Part shown: positions 20,884-29,293 of the stretch, piece by piece
How positions within the stretch are numbered: position 1 is the stretch's first letter
Layout of the letters: every line of letters starts with the position of its first letter
DNA from: Hofstenia miamia
Taxonomy: Eukaryota; Xenacoelomorpha; Acoela; Hofsteniidae
Direction: 5' to 3'
DNA length: 33,903 bases
Assembly: GCA_900660155.1 (NCBI GenBank)
Contig: CABFPE010000353.1
Span: 741,088-774,990 of the forward strand
Position numbers and translations under genes: made by a program
The notes under the pieces: model-generated
What the model was told of the DNA's origin: nothing
Seen by the model: the letters and a program-made list of their open reading frames with translations, nothing else
Databases searched by the model: none

Positions 20884-21255
20884 ACATAAAGAACCTTCAA
20901 ACCGACATACAGAACCTTGAGATCGACATAGCAAATTTTTTTGACAAAATTTGCTGAAAATAAGCATGAATGAGGTATATGTATCAAATACATCAAAAAG
21001 GACATCAAAATTTAGCCTTTGGATTGAAAAAGCAGTTGTTTGTTATGTTGTAATCTACGCTAAATGATAAAAATATTAAACTAAATTTCATAAATAATAT
21101 TTAGATAAAATAATTAATGTACATATGATAAAATTTTGATTGACCCATCTAATGTTATTGATCGTCATACCTCATTCATGCTAAATTTTTGTACTTGGTC
21201 AAAAAGATTTGCTATGTGGATCTCAAGGTTCTGTCGGATTGAAGGTTCTTTATGT
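20884..21255. mobile_element. MITE with ~95-bp terminal inverted repeats
   Basis: The left arm (20884 to about 20980) and right arm (about 21166-21255) are imperfect reverse complements. Both begin ACATAAAGAACCTTCAA, followed by CCGACA, AGAACCTTGAGATC, ACATAGCAAAT, TTTTTGAC and GCATGAATGAGGTAT. The right arm lacks a short segment after CCGACA. The middle, about 185 bp, is AT-rich and non-coding. Superfamily is not determined because the target duplication is unclear. Confidence 0.75.
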
Positions 21256-22520
21256 TGATGAAAAGTACCAACCGCAAAAGTTGGAATGAAAATCCTAGAT
21301 AGAAATCATAGTAAACTAACATATTTTGTTGATCATATCCCATACATTTTTGGTCATTATAATGTATATTAAGGGATACATAATGCCAATGAAAATATTT
21401 GTGAACAAATATAGCAATGTTAATAGCATTTCCAAAAAAAATAATTTTGAAATTGACACTTTTCAGCTCATGATGAAGAAACATTGTTTAACATATAAAT
21501 CGCAACAACAAACTGTTAGAGAAAGTATTTCATTTTTTGCATAAACGCAACGATATAAACCACTAAAACAGATTTTCCCTAAAATTTGACTTAGTTTTTT
21601 CAGTTTATTGTCTTGTTCATTGTAATGAACAGTGGTCAGAAAGGGGTTAAATAAAACCAATGTTGCTATAGCTACATGACTGCTTAAGTCTGACAAATAA
21701 TTATTTATGTAAATAACTCTGTTCATTTAAAAGGTTTTCCTTTCGCTCATTTTAAACACTGGTTGAAATCTCAACATATCAACATGTATTTATGGCTGTT
21801 TATGCTCTTATTTCTTAGGTATTCACTGTAAAACTATATATTTACAATATGCATATCAAATGGTGTACGCAATATTTTCTCAAATATTGAGAAAATAGAC
21901 CCTAAAATGCATTTTACGACCTTAGATGTTAAATTTTTCATTGTTTTACTGAAATTTTTTGATTTAATCAGTCAAAGTCACTTTTGAAAACCTGCAGGGG
22001 GGCATTCCATTAAACTATAAAATTTCAATTAAACGACAGCTTAAACTAATTTGAATAAACAAACTGCATTCAAAATATGACTTATGGAAAAAGTAAGTAA
22101 ACACAATAACTTCATTTCAGATAGTATTGTAGCATAATCTCTAAAAAAAGACTCAAGCAGAACAAAAAAGGAAAAGAAGAAGAAACATGAAACTCAAATT
22201 AGAAACTCGAATCAATTTATTAGAAATTAGCTTTCAACTATTTTGCCAAATTGTAAAAGTAAATATAGGTCGCAATTCATTTGACAAAACGCATGTGGAC
22301 ATTAAGCTCCGTATTGATTTTAGCTTAACAACGGGTTCACGCAGAACTTAATTACATGGTCATAAGAAATTGATTTGCGACTGGTACTTGCTTAACTGGT
22401 AAATATGTTTATTAATTTTTATATAAATAGAACCTAAGCGCTGTAAAGATGATGGAAATTTACCATTTAGTGGTGTACTCTTAGTTCATCGGTTTATTTA
22501 TTATATACATCATGCGAAGC
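21256..22520. other. AT-rich non-coding stretch
   Basis: No gene was recognised. A segment at about 21955-22005 (GATTTAA..., TTTTGAAAACCTG, GGGCATTCCA) resembles part of the hAT-like element near 33175-33235, suggesting another fragment of that family. Confidence 0.45.
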
Positions 22521-22523
22521 TAA

Positions 22524-22620
22524 TACCCCGTTTATGTCGCGTGTTTTGGGTGTTTAGACGTGACATTCGCTCATTAAAAACACAAGACATGCATGTCTCA
22601 TGTCACGTGTAAACGGGGTA
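22524..22620. mobile_element. 97-bp palindromic MITE, PIF/Harbinger-like
   Basis: The ends are TACCCCGTTTATGTCGCGTG and, read inward from the right, TACCCCGTTTACACGTGACA. A TAA trinucleotide lies directly outside both ends (22521-22523 and 22621-22623), matching the 3-bp TWA target duplication of PIF/Harbinger elements. The element is almost all inverted repeat, with a second ACATGCATGT palindrome inside. It is far too short to code. Confidence 0.65.
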
Positions 22621-22623
22621 TAA

Positions 22624-25004
22624 GCGAGCTTGTGTGTGATGATCAAAGGCTGCGTGCGAGTGGAATAGAAAGTGGATTTCAGCCTCGATAATTACATACA
22701 ATTAGGTTACGGCTACGGGTAGGAATGTTTTTCTCTATCGCTTAGCTCGCCACTGTTTGCTTGTGTGACATGTAGTAATAGATGCATGAAAGGCGTGATT
22801 GTTATTACAATACTAATATGATTTTAGATCCAAATTGTTGACATAAGAGACCGTGTTATCTATATTTTAATTATATGTAGGTTAGGAGCTTCCATAGTTT
22901 GTAGAAGCCTTTTTATTTTGTCAGCAGCTAGTATTGTATTCTAGTTAAATGTAGGAAACTGCCTGATCTTTATATTAAGTACTTCTTAACTACGTAGTGG
23001 CAGTTAGTATTCGGTTGCAAATCTACTATCTTCATACATTAAGCCTATGCAAATTGAGAATGAGAACTAAGTCGAGTAGTGACTGGTATTTATTACATCA
23101 TAAGTAAGGCACACATAACAAAACTCTTTCGATGAGACTGAGCTGTGTAGCAGTGGATGGAACAATGGAGGCGGATGGATGGAATGGAATCGAACTGTAG
23201 GAAACCTGTGAAATGTCGTTATGACACAGCTTTGGGCGAGTGGGCCCAGCTCGTTCTCTCTTGACCTTTACTCTGCAAGCAGTCGTATCTAAATTGTACA
23301 GCGTTATTGTGCACATCCCTTACCTGGGTGATGATGTAACAGTATCCATTGAAATCGTATTTCTATTAGATAAAATTGAAGACTTTGGTTTAGGTAATGA
23401 CTTTTAGCAGTTAGCTGGGGAAGACAAAATTTTGAGTTGAGTGCTTTCAGCAAATAACTACCTTCAAAAACTAGAACATCTAAGAGATTGGTTTGAGTTA
23501 CTACAGTAGAAGTATCCGCCTATGTTTTTGAAACATCTTATTTATTCCAATTTACAAAACTTAAAATATATAGTATTTAGTTTTTTCTCAAATTGTCCAT
23601 AAACTAACAAGCGATTAAAGGCAGTAGGTTAAGTGTTCTTATGCTATTTATCGATTACTTATTACAATGTAAATGCCCTCAACCTGCGGTTTAAATAATA
23701 ACCGTCAAATAAACGAAGTTTAAACAAAATCGTTGAATTCACTGCTGAATTTAAACAAACAGCTGATATAAAAAACATATAAAACCGCTTAAAGCGATTT
23801 CATTTAAATGTTTCAGAAGCAATTCTATGAATAAAGGTTGAAAATGTATACACAATAATTAGGTGTGCAGCATTATTATATCTAAGCAAAAAATTCAATC
23901 GACTTTTTCATTCTAAGGAATTCAGTATGTAGAGAATGATTCAGAATGACAATTCTAAAAATCAGAAAACTATGTCTCTAAATATACTACTTAAAGTCCA
24001 CTTCTAGCTTATTCAATGGCAGCTGTGTCATGCACAGGGCCTTCACAATATGAATGATCTTAATATAGATTTTGCAAATTCATTAAAAATTTGTGAATAT
24101 TTGCTAAGATATTGTGACTCTAACATCACATTGTCACATGCTGTGAAAAAATTCACCAAATATTCTTGTCAGAATTTGATTGTGAAAAATATAAAAATTA
24201 GAAAATTAACATCATCCAAGTTTATCCAGTGAAAATTTTATCTTTAATGTAACAAATATTTGCAAATAACTAGAATTCATTTTCGAAATCAGCACAAGTT
24301 AAAATCAAAATTGTATAACGAGAAATACAAGAAAGAAAATTCAATAAAAATGCTAAATATTCAAGTAATTTACAATGCTTAACAATTAGAATGATCATAT
24401 TTTTGCTAAATTGATGTTTATTTAGTAATGGTCTTTATGAATGAGTGTGAAATTTAGGGCAATAAATTGGATATTCGTAAAAGGCATAATTGTAGCTCTT
24501 GCAAATGGAATTATGGTACAAATATGATCTAATCTTCATTGACATGGAGCCATCATTTGCTGAAAACTCATTTTCATTTACACAAAAAGGAAGGAAATAC
24601 ATTTTATTTACACTTAATAGAAAATCTACAATGCAAAGTGTGTAATATAAAAAAGTATTCAAATTATTTAGTCATAGCAGCTCAAAACATCTACCCTAGT
24701 TAGTTCTACATAAACTAGTGGACATTTTACAAATTTTGCTTGAAATTTAATAAAACTTTTCACTATTTTATAAGATTTCATGTAAATAATTAACTTAGAA
24801 GGACCCAAAAAAACCATTTATGCTGATGCATATGAAGCTCTTTAAGTGTGGTCCAGGAATTTTTAGTCAAACCAAATATTTCCTATTGAAACAAATTATC
24901 ATAAAAATTGTGCATTGCAATATTATCTAATATTGGTGACCACAGTCACGCATTGGATCACAGAGCACATGCATAGATTCTGGCAATGTTTATCAGACAC
25001 AAAC
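22624..25004. other. Long stretch without assigned gene
   Basis: No coding region is supported. A segment from about 23090 to 23330 is less AT-rich and has a 72-codon minus-strand open frame without motif. A possible solo LTR (TGTTGACATA near 22838 to a CA near 23100) was considered but lacks a target duplication. The stretch directly before 25005 is presumably the upstream region of the gene at 25080. Confidence 0.45.
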
Positions 25005-25010
25005 TATAAA
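25005..25010 (+). promoter_or_regulatory. Candidate TATA box
   Basis: TATAAA lies 70 bp before the ATG at 25080. A start of transcription about 30 bp downstream would give a short leader of about 45 nt. In DNA this AT-rich the motif may be coincidental. Confidence 0.3.
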
Positions 25011-25079
25011 TTTGGCAATCATTCTATTTCTAATGCTTAGTTACTGGATGATTAATTACATTGATGTTTCATATTGATA

Positions 25080-26153
25080 ATGAATAGTAAAATTTTCATT
25101 ACTGTAGCCTGTATCTCATTTGGCTTAATCATTGCTCTTGTTATTATCTTAGTCTATTTGGAGTTTCCTGCTCGAGAAACTAAGGAAGAATGCAATATTG
25201 AATCAACATCTTTTGAAGGGTTGGTGACAGAAGATGGCAACCCCAAATCAACTAAAATTCACTACAATGCCAAATTGAAATACTTTGAAATTCTCATGGG
25301 GGAGAACTTCTACTCTTATGAAGATAATGACGCGTCGTTGGCATGTGGCGTGACATTGGGAAAATGTGAATGTATAGAAACATCCAAATGGGCAAAAATA
25401 TATTATGATATATCTGGTCTAAGAAAACAAGGTAATATACAAAGAGGAAGAATTGAATTTGGAAAATACACTAAGGCCAACAATGAGAAAATGACGGTGG
25501 TTTTGATTGATGAAAACAACTGCTTACTTCACGAAACAAAACGTCTAAACCAAAACACAGTAACACAAACATTGTCCTATCAATTACATAAAGTTGGGGA
25601 CAATGATTATAGTATATTACCAGTTTGTAAGCAAGCTATTCAAAAGCAATTAAGTTCACTGAAAAATGTTCAACAAGTCACGCTAAAATCTCCCTGTGAT
25701 ATTGAAGAAATTTCAACTTCAGGGAGCGTAGCTGTCTCAAGCAATACAGGAAGAATTCATTATAGTGGGAAACAAAAATATATAGAATTAAGAGTGAAGG
25801 ACCACTATGAATTCTATGATGGTAATGTAAAAATATCGTGTACTGTATCCAACTGCAACTGTGAGAAATCTAAACAGGGTTTCCAATCTAGTTTATATGA
25901 TATTTTTAATTTGAAATTTGAGAAATTCGATGAAAAAAATGGTATCTATATATACTCAAAGTCTTACGGAACATCAAAAAAAATTCAGTGGCTAGTTGAC
26001 AAGAAGACATGCTTACCTTTTATGCGACAACTTGTTCAAGATGGTAGAATCATTGAACAATTACAAATATCTTTAAGAGAAACAAAGCTTGAAGTGCCTT
26101 TCTTGAGAAAATATTGCGATGCTGAAATTACAAAGCTAATGTCAGAAACATAA
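25080..26153 (+). CDS. Membrane-anchored protein with two tandem six-cysteine domains
   Basis: A single uninterrupted frame of 357 residues from ATG 25080; the frame is open two codons further, but only from a TTG. Residues 6-28 are hydrophobic after MNSK, fitting a signal-anchor or signal peptide, so the rest is probably extracellular or luminal. The remainder is an internal duplication. Domain A has cysteines at 38, 89, 96, 98, 148 and 183; domain B at 206, 254, 259, 261, 311 and 346. The last two intervals, 50 and 35 residues, are identical. Shared motifs include KIHYNAKLKYFEI / RIHYSGKQKYIEL, YYDISGL / LYDIFNL, and (I/V)D...CL before the fifth cysteine. No N-glycosylation sequon was seen. 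I do not recognise the family; a distant LolA-like lipid-binding fold is a guess. It lies inside the inverted-repeat structure. Confidence 0.85.
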   Translation: MNSKIFITVACISFGLIIALVIILVYLEFPARETKEECNIESTSFEGLVTEDGNPKSTKIHYNAKLKYFEILMGENFYSYEDNDASLACGVTLGKCECIETSKWAKIYYDISGLRKQGNIQRGRIEFGKYTKANNEKMTVVLIDENNCLLHETKRLNQNTVTQTLSYQLHKVGDNDYSILPVCKQAIQKQLSSLKNVQQVTLKSPCDIEEISTSGSVAVSSNTGRIHYSGKQKYIELRVKDHYEFYDGNVKISCTVSNCNCEKSKQGFQSSLYDIFNLKFEKFDEKNGIYIYSKSYGTSKKIQWLVDKKTCLPFMRQLVQDGRIIEQLQISLRETKLEVPFLRKYCDAEITKLMSET

Positions 26154-26355
26154 ATCTTGCAAAATGTTTGATTAGCCATTTTGGAATGTACAAAAGCTCA
26201 TAATTTGGAAAAATTGTATTTAATAATTAAATATTAACCTTATTTGAACAGATATTATATACAAAGCATAATTTGGATTTAGAGATAAAAAACAAAAAAA
26301 ATGGAATATCTTCTAAATTAATATTTTTACTTTTTCTGTAAAAATATTAGATTGA

Positions 26356-26361
26356 AATAAA
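26356..26361 (+). terminator. Candidate polyadenylation signal
   Basis: AATAAA lies about 200 bp after the stop codon of the six-cysteine protein gene, the first canonical signal downstream. AT-rich context lowers its weight. Confidence 0.45.
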
Positions 26362-26767
26362 GCATTTAATTCAATTAACTTTGACAATCAAAAAATAGAC
26401 TATAGGGAGAATGTTTCGGTAATGAGATCTAAGACTACATGATATAATTTCTAAGAAACCGGAACAACGAATAAGTCAAAATGACGATGTTTGGAGTACA
26501 TAAAAAACAGATTATGCCATAAACATGGTATATATTTTGTCTAATGCTAACTTCATTATGTGTTGATAGATGACAGAAAAGTTAAAAAATATTTTTTTGT
26601 CAATTTACAATAGTCAATTACTTGTACATGGGGTGGTGGCACTCAGATCTTGTAAATTAATGTGTATCTTGAAGCGAATCCTTCTGAAAAAAAGAGGTAA
26701 CAAAAACTATATTTTAAATACAAACCATGATAGCGATAAAAAACTTAAGTAAATTTATTTTGACATG
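26362..26767. other. AT-rich intergenic stretch
   Basis: Nothing beyond short composition-driven open frames was seen between the gene's candidate poly(A) signal and the MITE at 26776. Confidence 0.55.
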
Positions 26768-26775
26768 CGTTCAAG

Positions 26776-27077
26776 CAGGGTTTTCTAGCCGAGTTTAAGT
26801 TTTTACGTTTCGAGTATTTTTTTAAAGAAAATTCCGAGTTCAATCAAGTTTTTTCAAATTCCGGGGTCTTAGAATAAAGTATGATATATTTTACAATAAT
26901 TCCGAGTTTTGTTAGGTAAACATAATTATTTGTGTTTGATAAAAACTCAAATTAAAAATATCTCAATTTTTACGGTACCTTCGAGTTTTGATGATTTCTC
27001 TTACAAGTTTCTTCGTTCGAGTTTTGCGTGTTCTTTCGAATTCCAGTTCTTAACATTCCGAGTATTTGAAAACCCCG
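26776..27077. mobile_element. 302-bp hAT MITE with CGAGTT repeats
   Basis: The ends are CAGGGTTTTCTAGCCGAGT and, read inward from the right, CGGGGTTTTCAAATACTCGG. Flanking 8-mers CGTTCAAG (26768-26775) and CGCTCAAG (27078-27085) match at 7 of 8 positions, a hAT-size target duplication. The motif ATTCCGAGT / TTCGAGTTT recurs several times inside in direct orientation, suggesting subterminal binding repeats. There is no coding capacity. Confidence 0.75.
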
Positions 27078-27224
27078 CGCTCAAGTTACTGGACTATGCG
27101 ATCTTGCAGCATTGGTTTTCCATCGAAAAATGTTGGTGTAAAATCTAACGATTTAGGGATTCTTTGAAGTTCCTGAAAGTGTAGGGGGATAGTTGAATAA
27201 AAATCCAAACAGTTTCTTAACAGG

Positions 27225-27640
27225 GAGCAGATTAAATTCAATTGGGAAACACTTGGCTAAAAGGCATCAAGGAAACTAAATTATGTACCAATGTTTCAAC
27301 TTCAGGAAACACTTGCATTGAATCATTAAAGAACTTGAAAAAGTTGCGATAATGCAACTTGCAGACGAGGAAAATTTTCCAATAATTCTCACAACATAGC
27401 TTCTCCCTACAGCCAGGTAGTTGACTGATCTCTGGGGCATTTATTTAGTCTATGAGGACATCAATTATTTGAAGTGCTTCCTCCTAAAGAATCGCGGTTG
27501 TCAAATAATCCTTACAGAAACTTCATATGATTAAATGTTTTGAGAAATGTAGAGATACAAGCTTCCAATGCTAGACAAACTCTTTCGGATTCAATGCTAC
27601 TTGACTTTTGCGATTCTAATTTTCAGATTTTTCCCCAAAT
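27225..27640 (-). pseudogene. Degenerate coding-like region, unrecognised
   Basis: Minus-strand translation gives a protein-like run: SIESERVCLALEACISTFLK (about 27540-27598), then after a frame change EALQIIDVLID, a stop, INAPEISQLPGCREKLCC, YWKIFLVCKLHYRNFFKFF, and VETLVHNLVSLMPFSQVFP ending near 27245. Amino-acid composition is balanced rather than AT-driven. Two stops and a frameshift indicate a pseudogene or a transposon relic. I do not recognise the family. Confidence 0.3.
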
Positions 27641-27780
27641 AGCAAGCATTGTCGGATAACCAATGGTCCATTAATGGGATCAAATGCCAATAATAGTCAT
27701 TCATTTGCCAACCATAAATAACAAAGCAAAAAGTTCAAGTCTCTCTACCGTGGTAAAACTTATAGAACTTCACATTTATA

Positions 27781-28440
27781 CCTTGGTTCAAAAAAAATAT
27801 TTTTGAAAAATGCGTATAGCTCAAAAGCGGCAAATTTTGGCGAAATGTGACAAAAATAAAAAAGTTAGCACGTTGAACAGACTTTGTCAATTGACAGATA
27901 CTTAGCTGGTGAAAATGCTACACATCATTCTTCAACACAAAATTTTGAAATGCAAGCGAAACGCGATTTACTTGAATTTCTCTATGTCAACGACTCCACC
28001 AACCGTGAATATCTGTCGAAACGGATGAAAATGCCACCTCCTAGTTTCCGACGTAACATGAAAATCTTGGAAGAAAGGGGAACCTTGGAAAGAAAGAAAG
28101 GAAGCGGCCGACCTCTCCAACTTTCTGGCAATGAGAAAAAACGCTTATGTCAAATTGCGCTTAAATGTCCGTCGGCATCAACTCAAAATGTCTGTGATCG
28201 TTATAACGAGTTAGCTGGGACATCCGTCAGTAAATCCACAGTTTTCCGAGCTCTGAAATCTCAACATGTAATTTTGCCAGCGGTAAGAAAAAATTTGATG
28301 GGTTCTATCCCGACGCGTTTGGACCAGTGTCTTGAAAACAAAGGAAAATTTGTGGAGAAATGGACTGGGACTGAATAGGCAAGACAAAGCCGCAACAGAC
28401 TCATATTTTCTTATATTATTTTGTTTGCTCAATGCTTAGA
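27781..28440 (+). mobile_element. Tc1-like DNA transposon, right copy, DDE-deleted
   Basis: The 5' terminus is CCTTGGTTCAAAAAAAATA directly after a TA (27779-27780). The matching 3' terminus is not present in this arm: sequence corresponding to it in the left arm (17617 on) is lost at a single N (28444). The element encodes a short transposase derivative. Including the 3' part from the left arm, the deleted element would be about 700 bp. It appears inserted in the LINE that continues at 28445. Confidence 0.72.
27950..28378 (+). CDS. DNA-binding-only Tc1-like transposase derivative
   Basis: From the first in-frame ATG (27950) the frame gives 142 residues; it is open back to 27869 without another ATG. 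Residues 1-45 and 62-112 form the two helix-turn-helix units of a Tc1-like paired-type domain, joined by a basic linker with the GRP motif (ERKKGSGRPLQLS, 47-59). After residue about 115 (AVRKN) the sequence jumps to LMGSIPTRLDQCLENKGKF, which resembles the extreme C-terminus of Tc1 transposases (usually ...MP.RL.AVI..KG...). The whole DDE core, about 200 residues, is missing in frame. The product would bind transposon ends but could not cut. Whether it is expressed is unknown. In the left arm the corresponding region is tandemly duplicated. Confidence 0.7.
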   Translation: MQAKRDLLEFLYVNDSTNREYLSKRMKMPPPSFRRNMKILEERGTLERKKGSGRPLQLSGNEKKRLCQIALKCPSASTQNVCDRYNELAGTSVSKSTVFRALKSQHVILPAVRKNLMGSIPTRLDQCLENKGKFVEKWTGTE

Positions 28441-28444
28441 AAAN

Positions 28445-29291
28445 CACTCGTTTTTGAAGAAAAAAAAAGAATTCCAACCTTAAGAAGTATGATTACTTTT
28501 AGAGATCAGCGTCAACATTGTAAATCACGTTTAAATCTTGCATTGGACTGCTCTAATTTTAGCGAATTTTACAAACTATCTGACCCAAACCAACCCATGG
28601 CACGCTTATTAGAAACAATCCTAAAAGAACAACTCAACTGGAGTTGTCAAATGAAAAAAGTGAAAATTTCTAATAAAGACCCTGTTTATATGAGTCCACT
28701 TCTTAAATACCTTATCAGGAAAAAGCAGTGTCTACTTCGAAAGCATCGTTATCATGCCCAAAATTTTCTTACCATTTGCATTAACACTAGAACGGCCAAG
28801 TGGGTCAAAATTGACGAAATTAAAATTTTGTTTACTTGTGTATGCATTCATTAAAAACAACAGCAGGTATATGCACCACCAATTAAATTAAACTGATAAT
28901 CCATTTGAATTTGCAGATGTAATTTTTTTTCTTATTTTTACAAAATGTTCTATTTTGAAATGCTGCATGAAAAAGAATCACAAGGAGTAATGGCCGTTCT
29001 AGTGTTAAAAAACTAACTTAGCTAATATTTTTTCTTCGAAAAGTTGCTCAATATCTGCGAAATGGTGGAATTTAGTCAAAGATTTGACCAACCATAAAAA
29101 GCCACAAGTGACTGATATCGCCTTTTCTTCTGATGAGATAAACAAACACTTTACAAATATTTCGACAGTAAAACATTCTGAGATACCCGATATCGCTGAA
29201 TGCTCTGGTCAAATTCCTGTTGAGTTTACTTTGCAACAAGTCTATAATGCGCTTAAGTATTCCAAAGTTACTTCTACGGGTCAAGATGGCA
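28445..29291 (+). mobile_element. LINE fragment, right arm
   Basis: This copy matches the left-arm LINE fragment in reverse. It encodes RIPTLRSMITFRDQRQHC through the linker (28450-28854), then KWW-type and FSSDEINKHFTNIS blocks to STGQDGI (about 29050-29291), directly before the TA and pogo terminus. A roughly 35-bp insertion near 28984-29020 (AAGGAGTAATGGCCGTTCT...) contains GGCCGTTCTAGTGTTAA. The same motif occurs in opposite orientation at about 28782-28798, suggesting templated filler DNA. Only the endonuclease/RT linker is present. Confidence 0.78.
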
Positions 29292-29293
29292 TA

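Noticed and set aside
21212..21726. Overlapping open frames on both strands next to the long-TIR MITE
   Set aside because: No motif, AT-driven composition, and partial overlap with the MITE arm.
22838..23100. Possible solo LTR starting TGTTGACATA and ending in CA
   Set aside because: No target duplication, no primer-binding site after it and no second copy in the window.
28211..28432. Minus-strand open frame opposite the Tc1-like protein, repeated at 17665-17886
   Set aside because: A shadow frame; it recurs only because the arms are duplicated.
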